64,000 nucleotides of DNA from NCBI GenBank assembly GCA_001804785.1, contig MHBG01000018.1, forward strand, positions 1 to 64,000, in the 5' to 3' direction. Position numbers and translations under genes: made by a program. Positions 44,393-53,133 of the stretch are shown here, in pieces. The DNA is from Lentisphaerae bacterium GWF2_45_14 (GTDB lineage: Bacteria > Verrucomicrobiota > Lentisphaeria > Victivallales > GWF2-45-14). Position 1 is the stretch's first letter, and every line of letters starts with the position of its first letter. The notes beneath the pieces were generated by a model. It did not search any database, was not told where the DNA came from, and worked only from the letters and a program-made list of their open reading frames with translations.

Positions 44393-45985
44393 ATGCCGAA
44401 AGATAATAAGATATTTATATACGATACGACGTTGAGGGACGGCTCACAGGCCGAGGGTATCTCATTTTCTAAGACCGATAAGATAAGGATAGCCCAGAAG
44501 CTGGATGCATTCGGGGTTGCTTATATAGAGGGCGGCTGGCCCGGTTCAAACCCGAAAGATATGGCTTTTTTTGAGGCCATAAAGAAGCTAAAGTTTAAAA
44601 ATTCTAAAATAGCCGCGTTCGGTAGTACGCGCCGGGCGAAAAGTCCCGTTGAGAATGACGCAAATATACAGAAGCTTCTGGAAGCGGAAGTTCCCGTCAC
44701 TACGGTTTTCGGGAAGGCATGGCTGCTTCATGTGAATGAGGCGCTTCGTATAACTCCTGACAAGAACCTGGAGCTTATAGCCGATTCCTGCGCATACCTC
44801 AAAGACAATGGGCGCGAGGTTATTTTTGATGCGGAGCATTTTTTCGATGGCTACAAGGACAACTCGAAGTATGCCATAGACTCTATTTTAAGCGCGGCAA
44901 ACGCGGGTGCCTCGACAATAGTCCTCTGCGATACCAACGGCGGTTCGCTTTGTAGTGAGGTATCCCTGATATGCGATGCGGTGCGGAAGGCCCTTCCTGA
45001 TAATGTAAGACTGGGGATACATTGCCATAACGACGGAGGGGTTGCCGTCGCGAACTCGCTTCTAGTCATCGAGCAGGGGGTAAGGCATATCCAAGGCACA
45101 ATAAATGGAATAGGAGAGCGTTGCGGCAACGCGGACCTTTGTTCAATAATCCCGTCTATAGAACTCAAGATGGGCTACCATTGCCTGCCTGCAGACCAGT
45201 TGCGAAATCTCAGAGAGGTCAGCTTTTTCGTTGATGACCTGGCAAATATAAGGCATAATCCGCGGCTTCCTTATGTAGGTGAAAGCGCGTTTGCCCATAA
45301 AGGCGGGATACATGTAAACGCAGTGATGAAGAATCCTGCCACTTACGAGCATACGGAGCCGGAGTCGGTTGGCAATAAAAGACGCATTCTCGTATCAGAC
45401 CTTTCAGGTAAGGATAATGTGATATCGAAGCTTGCGGAGCAGTGCATAAGGCCGGGACTTGACGATGAAAGCGTCAGGAAAATACTTGCAGAGCTGAAGC
45501 GCAAGGAGAACTTGGGTTATGAATACGAGGCGGCGGAGGCGTCGTTTGCGTTAATGTCGAAGAAAGTTCTCAATGAACACGACCCGTTTTTTGAGTTGAA
45601 CGGCTTCAGGGTTATCGTAGAGAAACGAGGACATAATGAGCCTTGCATATCCGAGGCGACGGTAAAGTTAAGCGTAAAAGGAAAGCAGGAGGTTACCGCC
45701 GCGGAGGGTGATGGCCCGGTGAACGCGTTGGATAGAGCCCTTCGGAAAGCCCTAAGGCGTTTTTATCCTGAGATTACGGACATTCAGCTTAAAGACTATA
45801 AGGTGAGGATACTTGATGGTGATGATGGTACTGCCGCGAAGACAAGGGTGCTTATGGAGTCCGGGAGCGGAGACAAGACGTGGGGAACAGTTGGGGTGAG
45901 CGAGAATATTATTGAAGCGTCATGGGAGGCAATGCTGGACTCAATAGAATATATACTTTACGAGAGACTTGCAGAAAAGAAATAA
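44393..45985 (+). CDS. cimA: (R)-citramalate synthase
   Basis: The 530-residue protein has the HMGL-like TIM barrel (about 1-280) with YDTTLRDGSQAEG (substrate and metal site), GIHCHNDGG (His pair for the metal) and GTINGIGERCGNADL, and the C-terminal regulatory LeuA-type dimer domain (about 390-525). The EGGWPGSNPKD segment and overall length distinguish the citramalate-synthase group from isopropylmalate synthase. It condenses pyruvate and acetyl-CoA for threonine-independent isoleucine synthesis and pairs with ilvC. AAAGGAG is seven bases upstream. A decayed copy of its last 20 codons lies at 46456-46518. Confidence 0.93.
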   Translation: MPKDNKIFIYDTTLRDGSQAEGISFSKTDKIRIAQKLDAFGVAYIEGGWPGSNPKDMAFFEAIKKLKFKNSKIAAFGSTRRAKSPVENDANIQKLLEAEVPVTTVFGKAWLLHVNEALRITPDKNLELIADSCAYLKDNGREVIFDAEHFFDGYKDNSKYAIDSILSAANAGASTIVLCDTNGGSLCSEVSLICDAVRKALPDNVRLGIHCHNDGGVAVANSLLVIEQGVRHIQGTINGIGERCGNADLCSIIPSIELKMGYHCLPADQLRNLREVSFFVDDLANIRHNPRLPYVGESAFAHKGGIHVNAVMKNPATYEHTEPESVGNKRRILVSDLSGKDNVISKLAEQCIRPGLDDESVRKILAELKRKENLGYEYEAAEASFALMSKKVLNEHDPFFELNGFRVIVEKRGHNEPCISEATVKLSVKGKQEVTAAEGDGPVNALDRALRKALRRFYPEITDIQLKDYKVRILDGDDGTAAKTRVLMESGSGDKTWGTVGVSENIIEASWEAMLDSIEYILYERLAEKK

Positions 45986-45998
45986 AAAAGGGTCGAAC

Positions 45999-46370
45999 AT
46001 GAAAAAAACGCTTTTCCTTCTGACTCTTACACTTTTTATCTTTTGCGCATTTCCTGCGCCGGAAGCGAAAGCTTTCGATCCGGCGACGATGTCAATGGCG
46101 ACAGGTTTAGCTATGACCCTCTTCCAGAAAGCAAGTCCCTACCTAATAAGGGGTCTTGCGAACTTCGGAAAAGGCTGCGTGAAGGTGGGAAAAGACATGG
46201 TGGACATATTCAGGTTACCGCTCGGGATGGGGCAGGTGATGTTCATGACACCCTTCGGTTATTTCAATAAGGGGGTGAGAAACCTAGTGCTGGGAGGGGT
46301 GGCCCCTTTCAAGCTATGCGTGCACACCTTGCTGCTGCCGGTGGTGCTATTCGTCAACGTGAATATATAG
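45999..46370 (+). CDS. Small secreted or membrane protein, first of a tandem pair
   Basis: ATG at 45999 gives a 123-residue product with a signal peptide (KKTLFLLTLTLFIFCAFPAPEAKA) and a mature part of about 100 residues, mostly hydrophobic or amphipathic: ATMSMATGLAMTLFQ, SPYLIRGLANFGKGCVKVGKD, FRLPLGMGQVMFMTPFGYFN and a C-terminal hydrophobic run ending VNVNI. No known family. It lies 13 bases after cimA and is about 65 percent identical to the protein at 46544-46918, from which it arose by tandem duplication (or the reverse). Confidence 0.75.
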   Translation: MKKTLFLLTLTLFIFCAFPAPEAKAFDPATMSMATGLAMTLFQKASPYLIRGLANFGKGCVKVGKDMVDIFRLPLGMGQVMFMTPFGYFNKGVRNLVLGGVAPFKLCVHTLLLPVVLFVNVNI

Positions 46371-46395
46371 CGGCTTTTTACAGAAGAATACTATT

Positions 46396-46425
46396 AAAAA
46401 TTCGATATTTTCCTGTTAGGTGTTC
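46396..46425 (+). repeat. 30-base imperfect repeat, copy 1
   Basis: Matches 47969-47998 at 24 of 30 positions, with a shared core GATATTTTCCT and a shared end GTGTTC. Both copies sit in the leader regions of genes. Confidence 0.4.
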
Positions 46426-46455
46426 TTATGATCCGCAGGTGTTAAGTAGAGTCCG

Positions 46456-46518
46456 GAGGCGGCAATGCTCGATTCAATATAATATGTACTGTATGAAAGA
46501 CTTACAGAGAAGAAATAA
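46456..46518 (+). pseudogene. Decayed copy of the 3' end of cimA
   Basis: Read in frame, the segment gives EAAMLDSI, a TAA stop, then YVLYERLTEKK and TAA, against EAMLDSIEYILYERLAEKK at the end of cimA. It lies directly before the second small secreted-protein gene, exactly as the cimA end lies before the first. It shows that one duplicated unit comprised the end of cimA plus the small gene. Confidence 0.85.
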
Positions 46519-46543
46519 AATCAATTAAGCAAAGGTCTGTGTA

Positions 46544-46918
46544 ATGAAAAAGACGCTTTTCCTCGGAGTTCTTACTATCTTCATTTTCTTTGCCTTCCCC
46601 GCACCGGAAGCGAAGGCTTTTGATCCTGTTACTATTTCTCTGTTGGCTCCCATTGCCATCAAGGCCGCTCAGATAGCGGCTCCCTATATCATAAGGGGTT
46701 TAAAGAATTTTGGAAAGGGCTGCATCAAAGTAGGAAAGGATATGATTGACTTTTTCAGGCTTCCGCTGGGATTGGGACAGGTTCTTTTTCTTGCCCCTTT
46801 CGGTTATTTCAACAGCGGAGTCAGGAATCTTGTACTGGGAGGGGTGGCCCCATTAAAATTGTGCATACACACACTAATTCTACCCTTGCTTCTATTCGGC
46901 GCGAATATAAATATATAG
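46544..46918 (+). CDS. Small secreted or membrane protein, second of a tandem pair
   Basis: The 124-residue product repeats the first: signal peptide KKTLFLGVLTIFIFFAFPAPEAKA, then FDPVTISLLAPIAIKAAQ, APYIIRGLKNFGKGCIKVGKD, FRLPLGLGQVLFLAPFGYFN, GVRNLVLGGVAPLKLC and a hydrophobic end. The central 60 residues are nearly the same in both copies, including two invariant cysteines, so that part is under selection. The N-terminal third has diverged most. Function unknown; envelope location likely. Confidence 0.75.
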   Translation: MKKTLFLGVLTIFIFFAFPAPEAKAFDPVTISLLAPIAIKAAQIAAPYIIRGLKNFGKGCIKVGKDMIDFFRLPLGLGQVLFLAPFGYFNSGVRNLVLGGVAPLKLCIHTLILPLLLFGANINI

Positions 46919-46947
46919 CGTTTTTGAGGGGGGATGTATTTGCTATT

Positions 46948-47391
46948 ATGTTGAATAGAAAAAAAAACAGGCAACGCAGAATAATAGCCAAGGCATTGCG
47001 CGGCTGGTACGGCCCTGAATTCGCGGAAAAGGAAATGTCAGCTTACCCCGGGGACGGTGTCAAGCTTTCAAGTATTGTAGACGGTCTCCTTTCTAAAATG
47101 TTTTCAGGCGATGAACTTGTCCTGATGGAGCTTAAGGAAAAGTGGACTGAGATTGCCGGCGTTCAAATTGCTGGAATTTCTAGGCCCGTTTCAATAAGAG
47201 ACAATCTTCTTTGTGTGGAAGTCGACCATAGTCTTTGGCTTAGAGAACTTATGGGGCCGACAAAAGGCCTTTTGATTAAGAATATCAATGATTTCTGCGG
47301 AGCTGAGACTTGCCGCGAAATAAGGTTTGTACCGGTCGGGAGATATTCGCGGACTGATTCTACCAAGAAGGAGGGAGAAGGGGAGGAATGA
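46948..47391 (+). CDS. DUF721/DciA-like protein
   Basis: ATG at 46948 (MLNRKKNRQRR) is chosen; the long upstream extension of the frame overlaps the preceding gene. The 147-residue protein has a basic N-terminus and a DUF721 core at about 60-130 (LKEKWTEIAGVQIAGISRPV, LLCVEVDHSLWLRELM). DciA proteins of this family load the replicative helicase in many bacteria and are usually encoded alone or near recF/gyrB; here it overlaps a NusG paralog gene by four bases. GAGGGGGG lies upstream, somewhat far from the ATG. Confidence 0.75.
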   Translation: MLNRKKNRQRRIIAKALRGWYGPEFAEKEMSAYPGDGVKLSSIVDGLLSKMFSGDELVLMELKEKWTEIAGVQIAGISRPVSIRDNLLCVEVDHSLWLRELMGPTKGLLIKNINDFCGAETCREIRFVPVGRYSRTDSTKKEGEGEE

Positions 47392-47921
47392 AGGCGGTCT
47401 GCAACATTGTTCTTGAGTATAAAAGAGGCCTCATCTGGACCCCCGTACGAACCAAGCCGAAGCGTGAAAAGAAACTTGCGGGGTATTGCGCGGCTCATGA
47501 TGTGGACTTTTATCTTCCGTTCAAGAGGAGCATACATCGTTATGCGCGGCGAAGCGTAGAATTTTTACTGCCTATGTTTCCGGGTTATGTATTCTGTTGC
47601 CTCAACGAGGAAAAATACCAGCTTGTTTTGCGCTCTAACTGCGTTGTGTACCGGATAAATATTCTTGAGGCGGATGAGAAGCTGCTTTTGAGGGAGCTTG
47701 ACGCGGTGCGCTCTCTGGAGAAGATTTCAGCAAGCCGTGATGTCATCGTCAAACCCGAGATCGCAGAGGGTGTAAGGGTCTGCATTACGAATGGTCCAAT
47801 GGCTGGGCAGGAAGGGATTATAGAACGACGCCGGGGAAAAGCCTTGGTCACGGTAAATATTGACATACTGGGCCAATCCGTGAGTACTGAGCTGGATATC
47901 GAAGACCTTAGCGTCGATTGA
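47388..47921 (+). CDS. NusG-family transcription elongation factor paralog
   Basis: The 177-residue protein has the NusG N-terminal domain (about 15-100: WTPVRTKPKREKKLAGYC, FLLPMFPGYVFCCLNEEKY) and a C-terminal KOW domain (about 125-177: GVRVCITNGPMAGQEGIIE, then ALVTVNIDILGQSVSTELD). The general NusG is normally encoded by secE-rplK, so this is a specialised paralog of the RfaH/UpxY/LoaP kind, which act on particular operons. The long kinase-ydbH operon 120 bases downstream is a candidate target. It starts within the DUF721 stop codon. Confidence 0.85.
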   Translation: MKAVCNIVLEYKRGLIWTPVRTKPKREKKLAGYCAAHDVDFYLPFKRSIHRYARRSVEFLLPMFPGYVFCCLNEEKYQLVLRSNCVVYRINILEADEKLLLRELDAVRSLEKISASRDVIVKPEIAEGVRVCITNGPMAGQEGIIERRRGKALVTVNIDILGQSVSTELDIEDLSVD

Positions 47922-47968
47922 TTTTTACCGTGTAAAGGCTAATCGGCAAATATAAGAAAAGTACATAT

Positions 47969-47998
47969 AAAGATTTGATATTTTCCTATGGAGTGTTC
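47969..47998 (+). repeat. 30-base imperfect repeat, copy 2
   Basis: Copy of 46396-46425 (24 of 30). It lies 46 bases upstream of the kinase gene and may belong to its promoter or leader. Confidence 0.4.
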
Positions 47999-48043
47999 TC
48001 TTACTTTCTTCTAAACTTTCAATAGGATTTTTACGGCTTTGAA

Positions 48044-50287
48044 ATGAATGATTCGGTAAAGTTCAGATGCCAGAAATGCGGGATTAAAATAGAAGCCGAC
48101 GGCACTTACAAAGGCAGTGTCGCCGAGTGTCCTGTGTGCGGAAATATTACCATGATTCCGGAACAGGGAGTATCCGCAGGTATGCTCATTGATGATTTTG
48201 AGCTGCAGGCTCCGCTCGGAAGCGGGATTCTCGGCGAGGTCTGGCTTGCGAATCAGATATCCATGAAAAGGCCGGTGGCAATAAAAATCATATCACCGGC
48301 GATAGCCGTAAACCCGAGGGCGATGGCTCTCTTTATCGAAGATGTGAAGAACGTCGGAAAACTCAGCCATCCAAGCATTGCCCCCGCAATAAAGGCGGGA
48401 AGTAAGGGCGAAATATACTACTTGGCCTACGAGTATATAAAAGGGAAAAGCCTGGCCGAAATCATGGCCGAAGGCAAGCTCATCGAAGAATCCGAGATAT
48501 TGAAGTATGCCGAACGCATAGCCGAAGCCCTCATGTACGCATGGAATAAATACAAGATACTGCACCGCGACCTTAGCCCGGACCATATCATTATTGACAG
48601 TCACGGACGCCCGATGATAATAGATATGGGCATATCTAAAGCGATAGCCGAGGATACGACAGTCACTCGCACCGGACTTATCATGGGCTCTCCGCCATTC
48701 ATGAGCCCTGAACTGGTAAAAGGGAAAAAGGACATCGACAGCAGGGCCGACATATTTGCCCTTGGCGCCATCATATACAGTATGTCGACAGGGGTTTCTC
48801 CTTATGTGAATGTTCCGCCTGCAAGACTTTTTATGATGCAGTTGAAGGAACCGTTCCCAAAGGTCAGGGACAAGAATCCGAAAGCCTCCGAACGCCTGGC
48901 ACGGCTCGTGGAGATAATGACCGCTACTAGAAGAACTTACAGGCAGCATAGCTGGGAGGATGTGATATTAGATATACACCAGGTAATGGAGGGAAAGATG
49001 CCGGAGACCCCTCAGCCGCCGCTTCCTTCAAACAATCAGACCGACAAATTGGGTTCTATGCCCAGAATTAAACGCGCCGTCTATCCGAAGCGTGCCAGAC
49101 TTGAAAAAGACAACAAAGCCAGGCTTCTGGAGATATACAGCAAATCGCATAAAGGAAAGAGCCCATTCTATCTTATCATATTGATATTCATTATCTTATC
49201 TATAGCAGGGGCGTTCCTCTTTTTCCATTACAAGACCTATGGCGAGGAAAATCAGCGGGTTGAGAGAGAGTATCGCGTCATGGAAAAGCTCCTTGATCTA
49301 AGTGCCAAAAGAAAGAAAAAGCTCCTTGATGAAAAAGGCAATGTAAGTACTTTTGAGGCGAGGAAGGCATTCGAGTCATCATTAACAAAAGCCGCATCAA
49401 TCGTAAAGAAAGACGGCTCTTATGGCAAAGCCATCGCCCTTCTGGAGAAGGCGCGAGTGGAGCAGGCACTCTGCCCAGACGGGGCGGGAATCGGATACAC
49501 GGCTGGAATAGATAAAGAGATTCTTAGACTCAAGTATGAAAGAGATAAGATGATTGATAATGTTGTCCAGTCGTTGGATAAGACTGCTGAAAAGCTTGAC
49601 GCACAGGGTAAATATGCCGAGGCCGCTGCGGTCTTCGATAAATATGCCGGGCCAGTCGCGCTAGAGTCGGCAGGCATCCGTTCCGTTCATGCAATGAAAT
49701 ACAAGGTCAAGGAGCGGGTCCACAGGAAATTCGAAGCGTTGAATAAAACCTCCGCCCAGTTGCCCGCGGCTAATCCTGACAATGAAAAACTCCTGCGTTC
49801 GGCGGCGATAAATCTTTTTGACGGAGGCCTTGACGAAGCCATCGACGCCCTTAAAAAGGTGAAGGGGCAGGATGTCGGCAATTTAATAAGGGCCGTCGAG
49901 AATATACGAAACAGGAACGATATTATCGTAAAAAGCTTTGCTGATGACAAAGATAAAAAAATATTTCTTCTTGTGAACGGAGAGACTAAGGAGCTTACGG
50001 TCAAGGATGTCAAGGAGGAGAGGCTTTTTCTTGAAGAAGAAATCGAAAGTGGCGTAAAGCTTGTCTTCCCCGTTCCGTTTAAAGACATAAGTACTGACGA
50101 GAAGATATCCAGGATTTCCAAGCATGACGCGCTGTCCGGTGAACTTTACAAGGGGATAATAGATGCCATGCGAAATAACTATGGCGAGGCCTCTATATCT
50201 TTTTCAGGCATGGGGCCGCTTGCCCCCTTTCTCCATGAAGTCATTAATTCCCAAAGGGTTAAATACAATAGCTCCAAAGAGCCTTGA
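48044..50287 (+). CDS. Membrane-bound Ser/Thr protein kinase-like protein with zinc ribbon and altered catalytic loop
   Basis: The 747-residue protein begins with a zinc ribbon (cysteines 9, 12, 29, 32), then a Hanks-type kinase fold (about 48-310: LGSGILGEVWLA, VAIK, APE-like SPELVKGKKDID, DIFALGAIIYSM), a membrane helix (about 373-396) and an extracytoplasmic helical part rich in charged residues (about 397-747). The catalytic loop reads HRDLSPDHIII instead of HRDLKPxN, so the Lys and the metal-binding Asn are replaced, and DFG is DMG. It may be weakly active or a pseudokinase. It is first in a seven-gene operon with ydbH, so it probably regulates envelope work. Confidence 0.88.
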   Translation: MNDSVKFRCQKCGIKIEADGTYKGSVAECPVCGNITMIPEQGVSAGMLIDDFELQAPLGSGILGEVWLANQISMKRPVAIKIISPAIAVNPRAMALFIEDVKNVGKLSHPSIAPAIKAGSKGEIYYLAYEYIKGKSLAEIMAEGKLIEESEILKYAERIAEALMYAWNKYKILHRDLSPDHIIIDSHGRPMIIDMGISKAIAEDTTVTRTGLIMGSPPFMSPELVKGKKDIDSRADIFALGAIIYSMSTGVSPYVNVPPARLFMMQLKEPFPKVRDKNPKASERLARLVEIMTATRRTYRQHSWEDVILDIHQVMEGKMPETPQPPLPSNNQTDKLGSMPRIKRAVYPKRARLEKDNKARLLEIYSKSHKGKSPFYLIILIFIILSIAGAFLFFHYKTYGEENQRVEREYRVMEKLLDLSAKRKKKLLDEKGNVSTFEARKAFESSLTKAASIVKKDGSYGKAIALLEKARVEQALCPDGAGIGYTAGIDKEILRLKYERDKMIDNVVQSLDKTAEKLDAQGKYAEAAAVFDKYAGPVALESAGIRSVHAMKYKVKERVHRKFEALNKTSAQLPAANPDNEKLLRSAAINLFDGGLDEAIDALKKVKGQDVGNLIRAVENIRNRNDIIVKSFADDKDKKIFLLVNGETKELTVKDVKEERLFLEEEIESGVKLVFPVPFKDISTDEKISRISKHDALSGELYKGIIDAMRNNYGEASISFSGMGPLAPFLHEVINSQRVKYNSSKEP

Positions 50288-50307
50288 TAAAAAAGGAGGG
50301 AGCTGAC

Positions 50308-52800
50308 ATGTTGAATGCTTTTAAGAGACATTTTCCGGCAGTCATGCTATGTATTATTGTTACATTTCTGACGGCATGGATACTCATTCCGTTTCTTATC
50401 AGAAAAACGGCACCGGGACTGCTGAGAAAATATTTCGAAACAAAGAATCTTTCTATGGAGTTAAGAAAGATATCTTTCTGCAAGCTTGATGTCGCGGCAT
50501 TTTCTCTTGGACCCGAGAAATCCCCGTTCCTTTCCGCTGAGTCTCTGAGGCTTGACATTTCGCTTCCGGATATTGTGTCGGGAAAGTTCAAGAAGCTCTC
50601 ACTCGGTGGCGGTGTTTTCCGATTTTCGTTCAGGGACGGTAGATTTTTCATTCCCGGATTTGCTGAAACTTTCAGAAAAAGTTTGGATAAAAGTTCTTCT
50701 TCCGCGGCAGTCGCCAAACCGGAAATTGGTGTAAAGTGCCCGGGGCATATCGAGCTAAGGAATTTTATTCTGGAGCTGGATATAGAAGGGCGGACTATCA
50801 GGGTTCCCGTTGATGCCGATCTCAGGCCTGACGGCGGATCGTGGGCTTTTATGTTTTCTATGAGGCCTTTTGAAAAGGGGAGTGGAATAAGAGGGGAAGG
50901 GGTTCTAGTCTATGGGCCTGATTTGATTTCCATATCGTTAACGTCTTTAAGCTGTGATTTTTCAGGTTCTGAGTTCTTTCCGCTGCCGTCAAAGCTAAAC
51001 GGCTTGAAGTTATCCGGAATTTTTTCAGCATCAGGCTCCCTTTCGTTTTCATTGGGGCCAGAGCGCCGCGTATCATGTGATATGAAGGCCGAATGGAAAA
51101 ACGCGTCAGCTTCTTATTCCGGCGTTGAGTTGAAGATGTTTCCGAAGAATGACAAAATTACTCTTCGCTTAGCCGGGAGCGGAAAGTCATTTAGTTCCAG
51201 GCTTGAGGGCATTTCCCTGGCATCGGGGCCTTTGAGCGCTGACATAAAATCGCTCAGTGTTATTTCCCAGGAAAAAGATGGATGCGTCGCGTTGTCAGTT
51301 CCCGAATTTCCTCTAATACTTTCATCTGGAACTTCAAAGCTTTTCGATGGGGTTCATGAGTTTAAATTTTCCGGCAGAGGCAGTTTTTTCTCGAAGGGCG
51401 GAAAGTGGGATTTTGCGTCATGGCTCAAAGTTGAAAATTTATCGTTAAACATCGGCGGACTGAAATGTTCCATGAAATCACCTGTCCTGAGCATCGCGGT
51501 TTCCGACGGGACCAAGGCGGGGCTTGAATTTGAGAGCGGACCGCTGAAGATGCCGGGGGCAGTCACCGTTTCTTCAATCAAGGCTAAATTTCCGCTTTTT
51601 TCGGAGGGTAGCGCCGGTTTGCTGACAACGGGGCAGGTTTCCTTTTCGGGTAAGGAGTTTGGCCGTTTAGCCATTTCGATGGAAAAGGCCGGATATGAGC
51701 TTCTTTTCAAGGGCAGGGTGACTGATTCGCGCTTTCCGGGGCTTGAGTCTTCCTTCGCGGGAAAGAGTGTCCTTTTTGGAGGAAAAGGCGATACGCGGGT
51801 TGATTACGTAGTTAACTTAAAAGATATTTCGGTTTTGAAGCCGGGAGACTTTTATAAACCCTGTGATGGCTACGAGTTGAAAGGCTCTCTGGCCTGCAAA
51901 GGAACTTTTGTATTCAAACCGGGTTTTGGAATGACAGCGCCCTTCAGTGCAAATATCGATGGAATGCGGATTGAGAATAAAGAGAAAAAGCTTCTTGCGG
52001 AAGGGATTAAGGTTATTTTCTTTGTGCCTGACCTTATTTACATGAATGGGGCAGGGCGGCAGAGGATAAACTTTGAAAGAATAGAGTTGGGAAACGTCAG
52101 GTTGGGTCCGGGGATAATCCTTTTCCGTATGGAACCGCAGCACGCATGTTTTATAGAAAAATTCGAGGCGAAGTGTTCAGATGGCAGTATCGCTCTCCAC
52201 GCGTTGAAGATAATACCCGGCATTCCTGATTATCGTACTGTTCTTTTCTGTGACAGGCTAAAATTTTCAAGCGTACTGGAGCAGTTCGGCTTATTGAACG
52301 GCGCAGAAGGCAAAGGTACCGTGAGCGGTCGTATTCCGCTTGTTTATTTTAATGGTACTCTTTCGGTTGAGGATGGCTTCCTTTTTTCATCTCCCGGCGA
52401 TGGCGGAAGGATAAGGCTTTCCAGTCCAGACATGCTTTCACCCGAGACTGTCGGCGTCGATATTGCAAATTCCGTGCAGCTTAGTCATATAGCGATGGCC
52501 AGAGAGGCGCTTACAAGCTTTGATTATCAGTGGGCCAAGCTTAATATTAGGAGCGAGGGCGACGTGCTTCTCCTCATGCTTGCAATGTACGGAAAACCTG
52601 CGAAACCCCTCCTTTTCGCGTATAAAGAGGAGCTTGGCGGATATGTGAAGGTGAAAACAGAGGAAGAAGGCGCTATATTTAAGGAGATGATGCTTGAACT
52701 GAACTTCAGGCTGCCTGTTAACAAGATGATAGGTTATGGAAGCGGAATCTGGAGAATGTTTGACGAATTCAATAAATTAAAGTCAGGAGCAGTTAAATGA
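50308..52800 (+). CDS. ydbH: AsmA-like intermembrane lipid-transport protein, YdbH family
   Basis: ATG at 50308 has GGAGG eight bases upstream and is preferred to the TTG at 50284. The 830-residue protein has one N-terminal membrane helix (about 8-30) and a long beta-rich periplasmic region, as in AsmA-like bridge proteins. The C-terminal part (PLVYFNGTLSVEDGFLFS, FDYQWAKLNIRSEGDVLLL, FRLPVNKMIGYG) fits YdbH, as do the next two genes, ynbE- and ydbL-like in that order. In E. coli these support phospholipid transport to the outer membrane, redundantly with TamB and YhdP. Overlaps ynbE by four bases. Confidence 0.82.
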   Translation: MLNAFKRHFPAVMLCIIVTFLTAWILIPFLIRKTAPGLLRKYFETKNLSMELRKISFCKLDVAAFSLGPEKSPFLSAESLRLDISLPDIVSGKFKKLSLGGGVFRFSFRDGRFFIPGFAETFRKSLDKSSSSAAVAKPEIGVKCPGHIELRNFILELDIEGRTIRVPVDADLRPDGGSWAFMFSMRPFEKGSGIRGEGVLVYGPDLISISLTSLSCDFSGSEFFPLPSKLNGLKLSGIFSASGSLSFSLGPERRVSCDMKAEWKNASASYSGVELKMFPKNDKITLRLAGSGKSFSSRLEGISLASGPLSADIKSLSVISQEKDGCVALSVPEFPLILSSGTSKLFDGVHEFKFSGRGSFFSKGGKWDFASWLKVENLSLNIGGLKCSMKSPVLSIAVSDGTKAGLEFESGPLKMPGAVTVSSIKAKFPLFSEGSAGLLTTGQVSFSGKEFGRLAISMEKAGYELLFKGRVTDSRFPGLESSFAGKSVLFGGKGDTRVDYVVNLKDISVLKPGDFYKPCDGYELKGSLACKGTFVFKPGFGMTAPFSANIDGMRIENKEKKLLAEGIKVIFFVPDLIYMNGAGRQRINFERIELGNVRLGPGIILFRMEPQHACFIEKFEAKCSDGSIALHALKIIPGIPDYRTVLFCDRLKFSSVLEQFGLLNGAEGKGTVSGRIPLVYFNGTLSVEDGFLFSSPGDGGRIRLSSPDMLSPETVGVDIANSVQLSHIAMAREALTSFDYQWAKLNIRSEGDVLLLMLAMYGKPAKPLLFAYKEELGGYVKVKTEEEGAIFKEMMLELNFRLPVNKMIGYGSGIWRMFDEFNKLKSGAVK

Positions 52801-53117
52801 AAATCTGGAAAGCGATGACCGTCGTTGGCATGTTACCGGTGCTGTCCATTTGCACGGGCTGTTATACTTCGCACAAAATCGAAAGCACTCACGAAATAAA
52901 ACCTATTCACATAACGTTGGATGTGAATGTTAAGATTGATAGAGCCCTTGACGATTTCTTCGATGATCTTGATAAAAAAAATGTGTCCATGCCGACGCCC
53001 GCTCTGCCGATGCCCGCGCCGGTCAAGAAGGTCGATGACCCCATTCCTGGCGAGGCTGCTCCCGATACCAAGCTGCCTGATGCGTCTAAAACCGAAAATA
53101 CAGTAAAATCAAATTGA
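52797..53117 (+). CDS. ynbE: YnbE-like outer-membrane lipoprotein
   Basis: A 106-residue lipoprotein with signal and lipobox (LPVLSICTGC, cysteine at 22). The mature start, SHKIESTHEIKPIHITLDV and NVKIDRALDDFF, is the recognisable core of YnbE, the small lipoprotein that caps YdbH at the outer membrane. E. coli YnbE is about 60 residues; this has an extra Pro-rich, acidic tail of about 40. The ATG lies within the stop of ydbH. Confidence 0.88.
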   Translation: MKIWKAMTVVGMLPVLSICTGCYTSHKIESTHEIKPIHITLDVNVKIDRALDDFFDDLDKKNVSMPTPALPMPAPVKKVDDPIPGEAAPDTKLPDASKTENTVKSN

Positions 53118-53133
53118 AGAGGAGGAACTCAAA

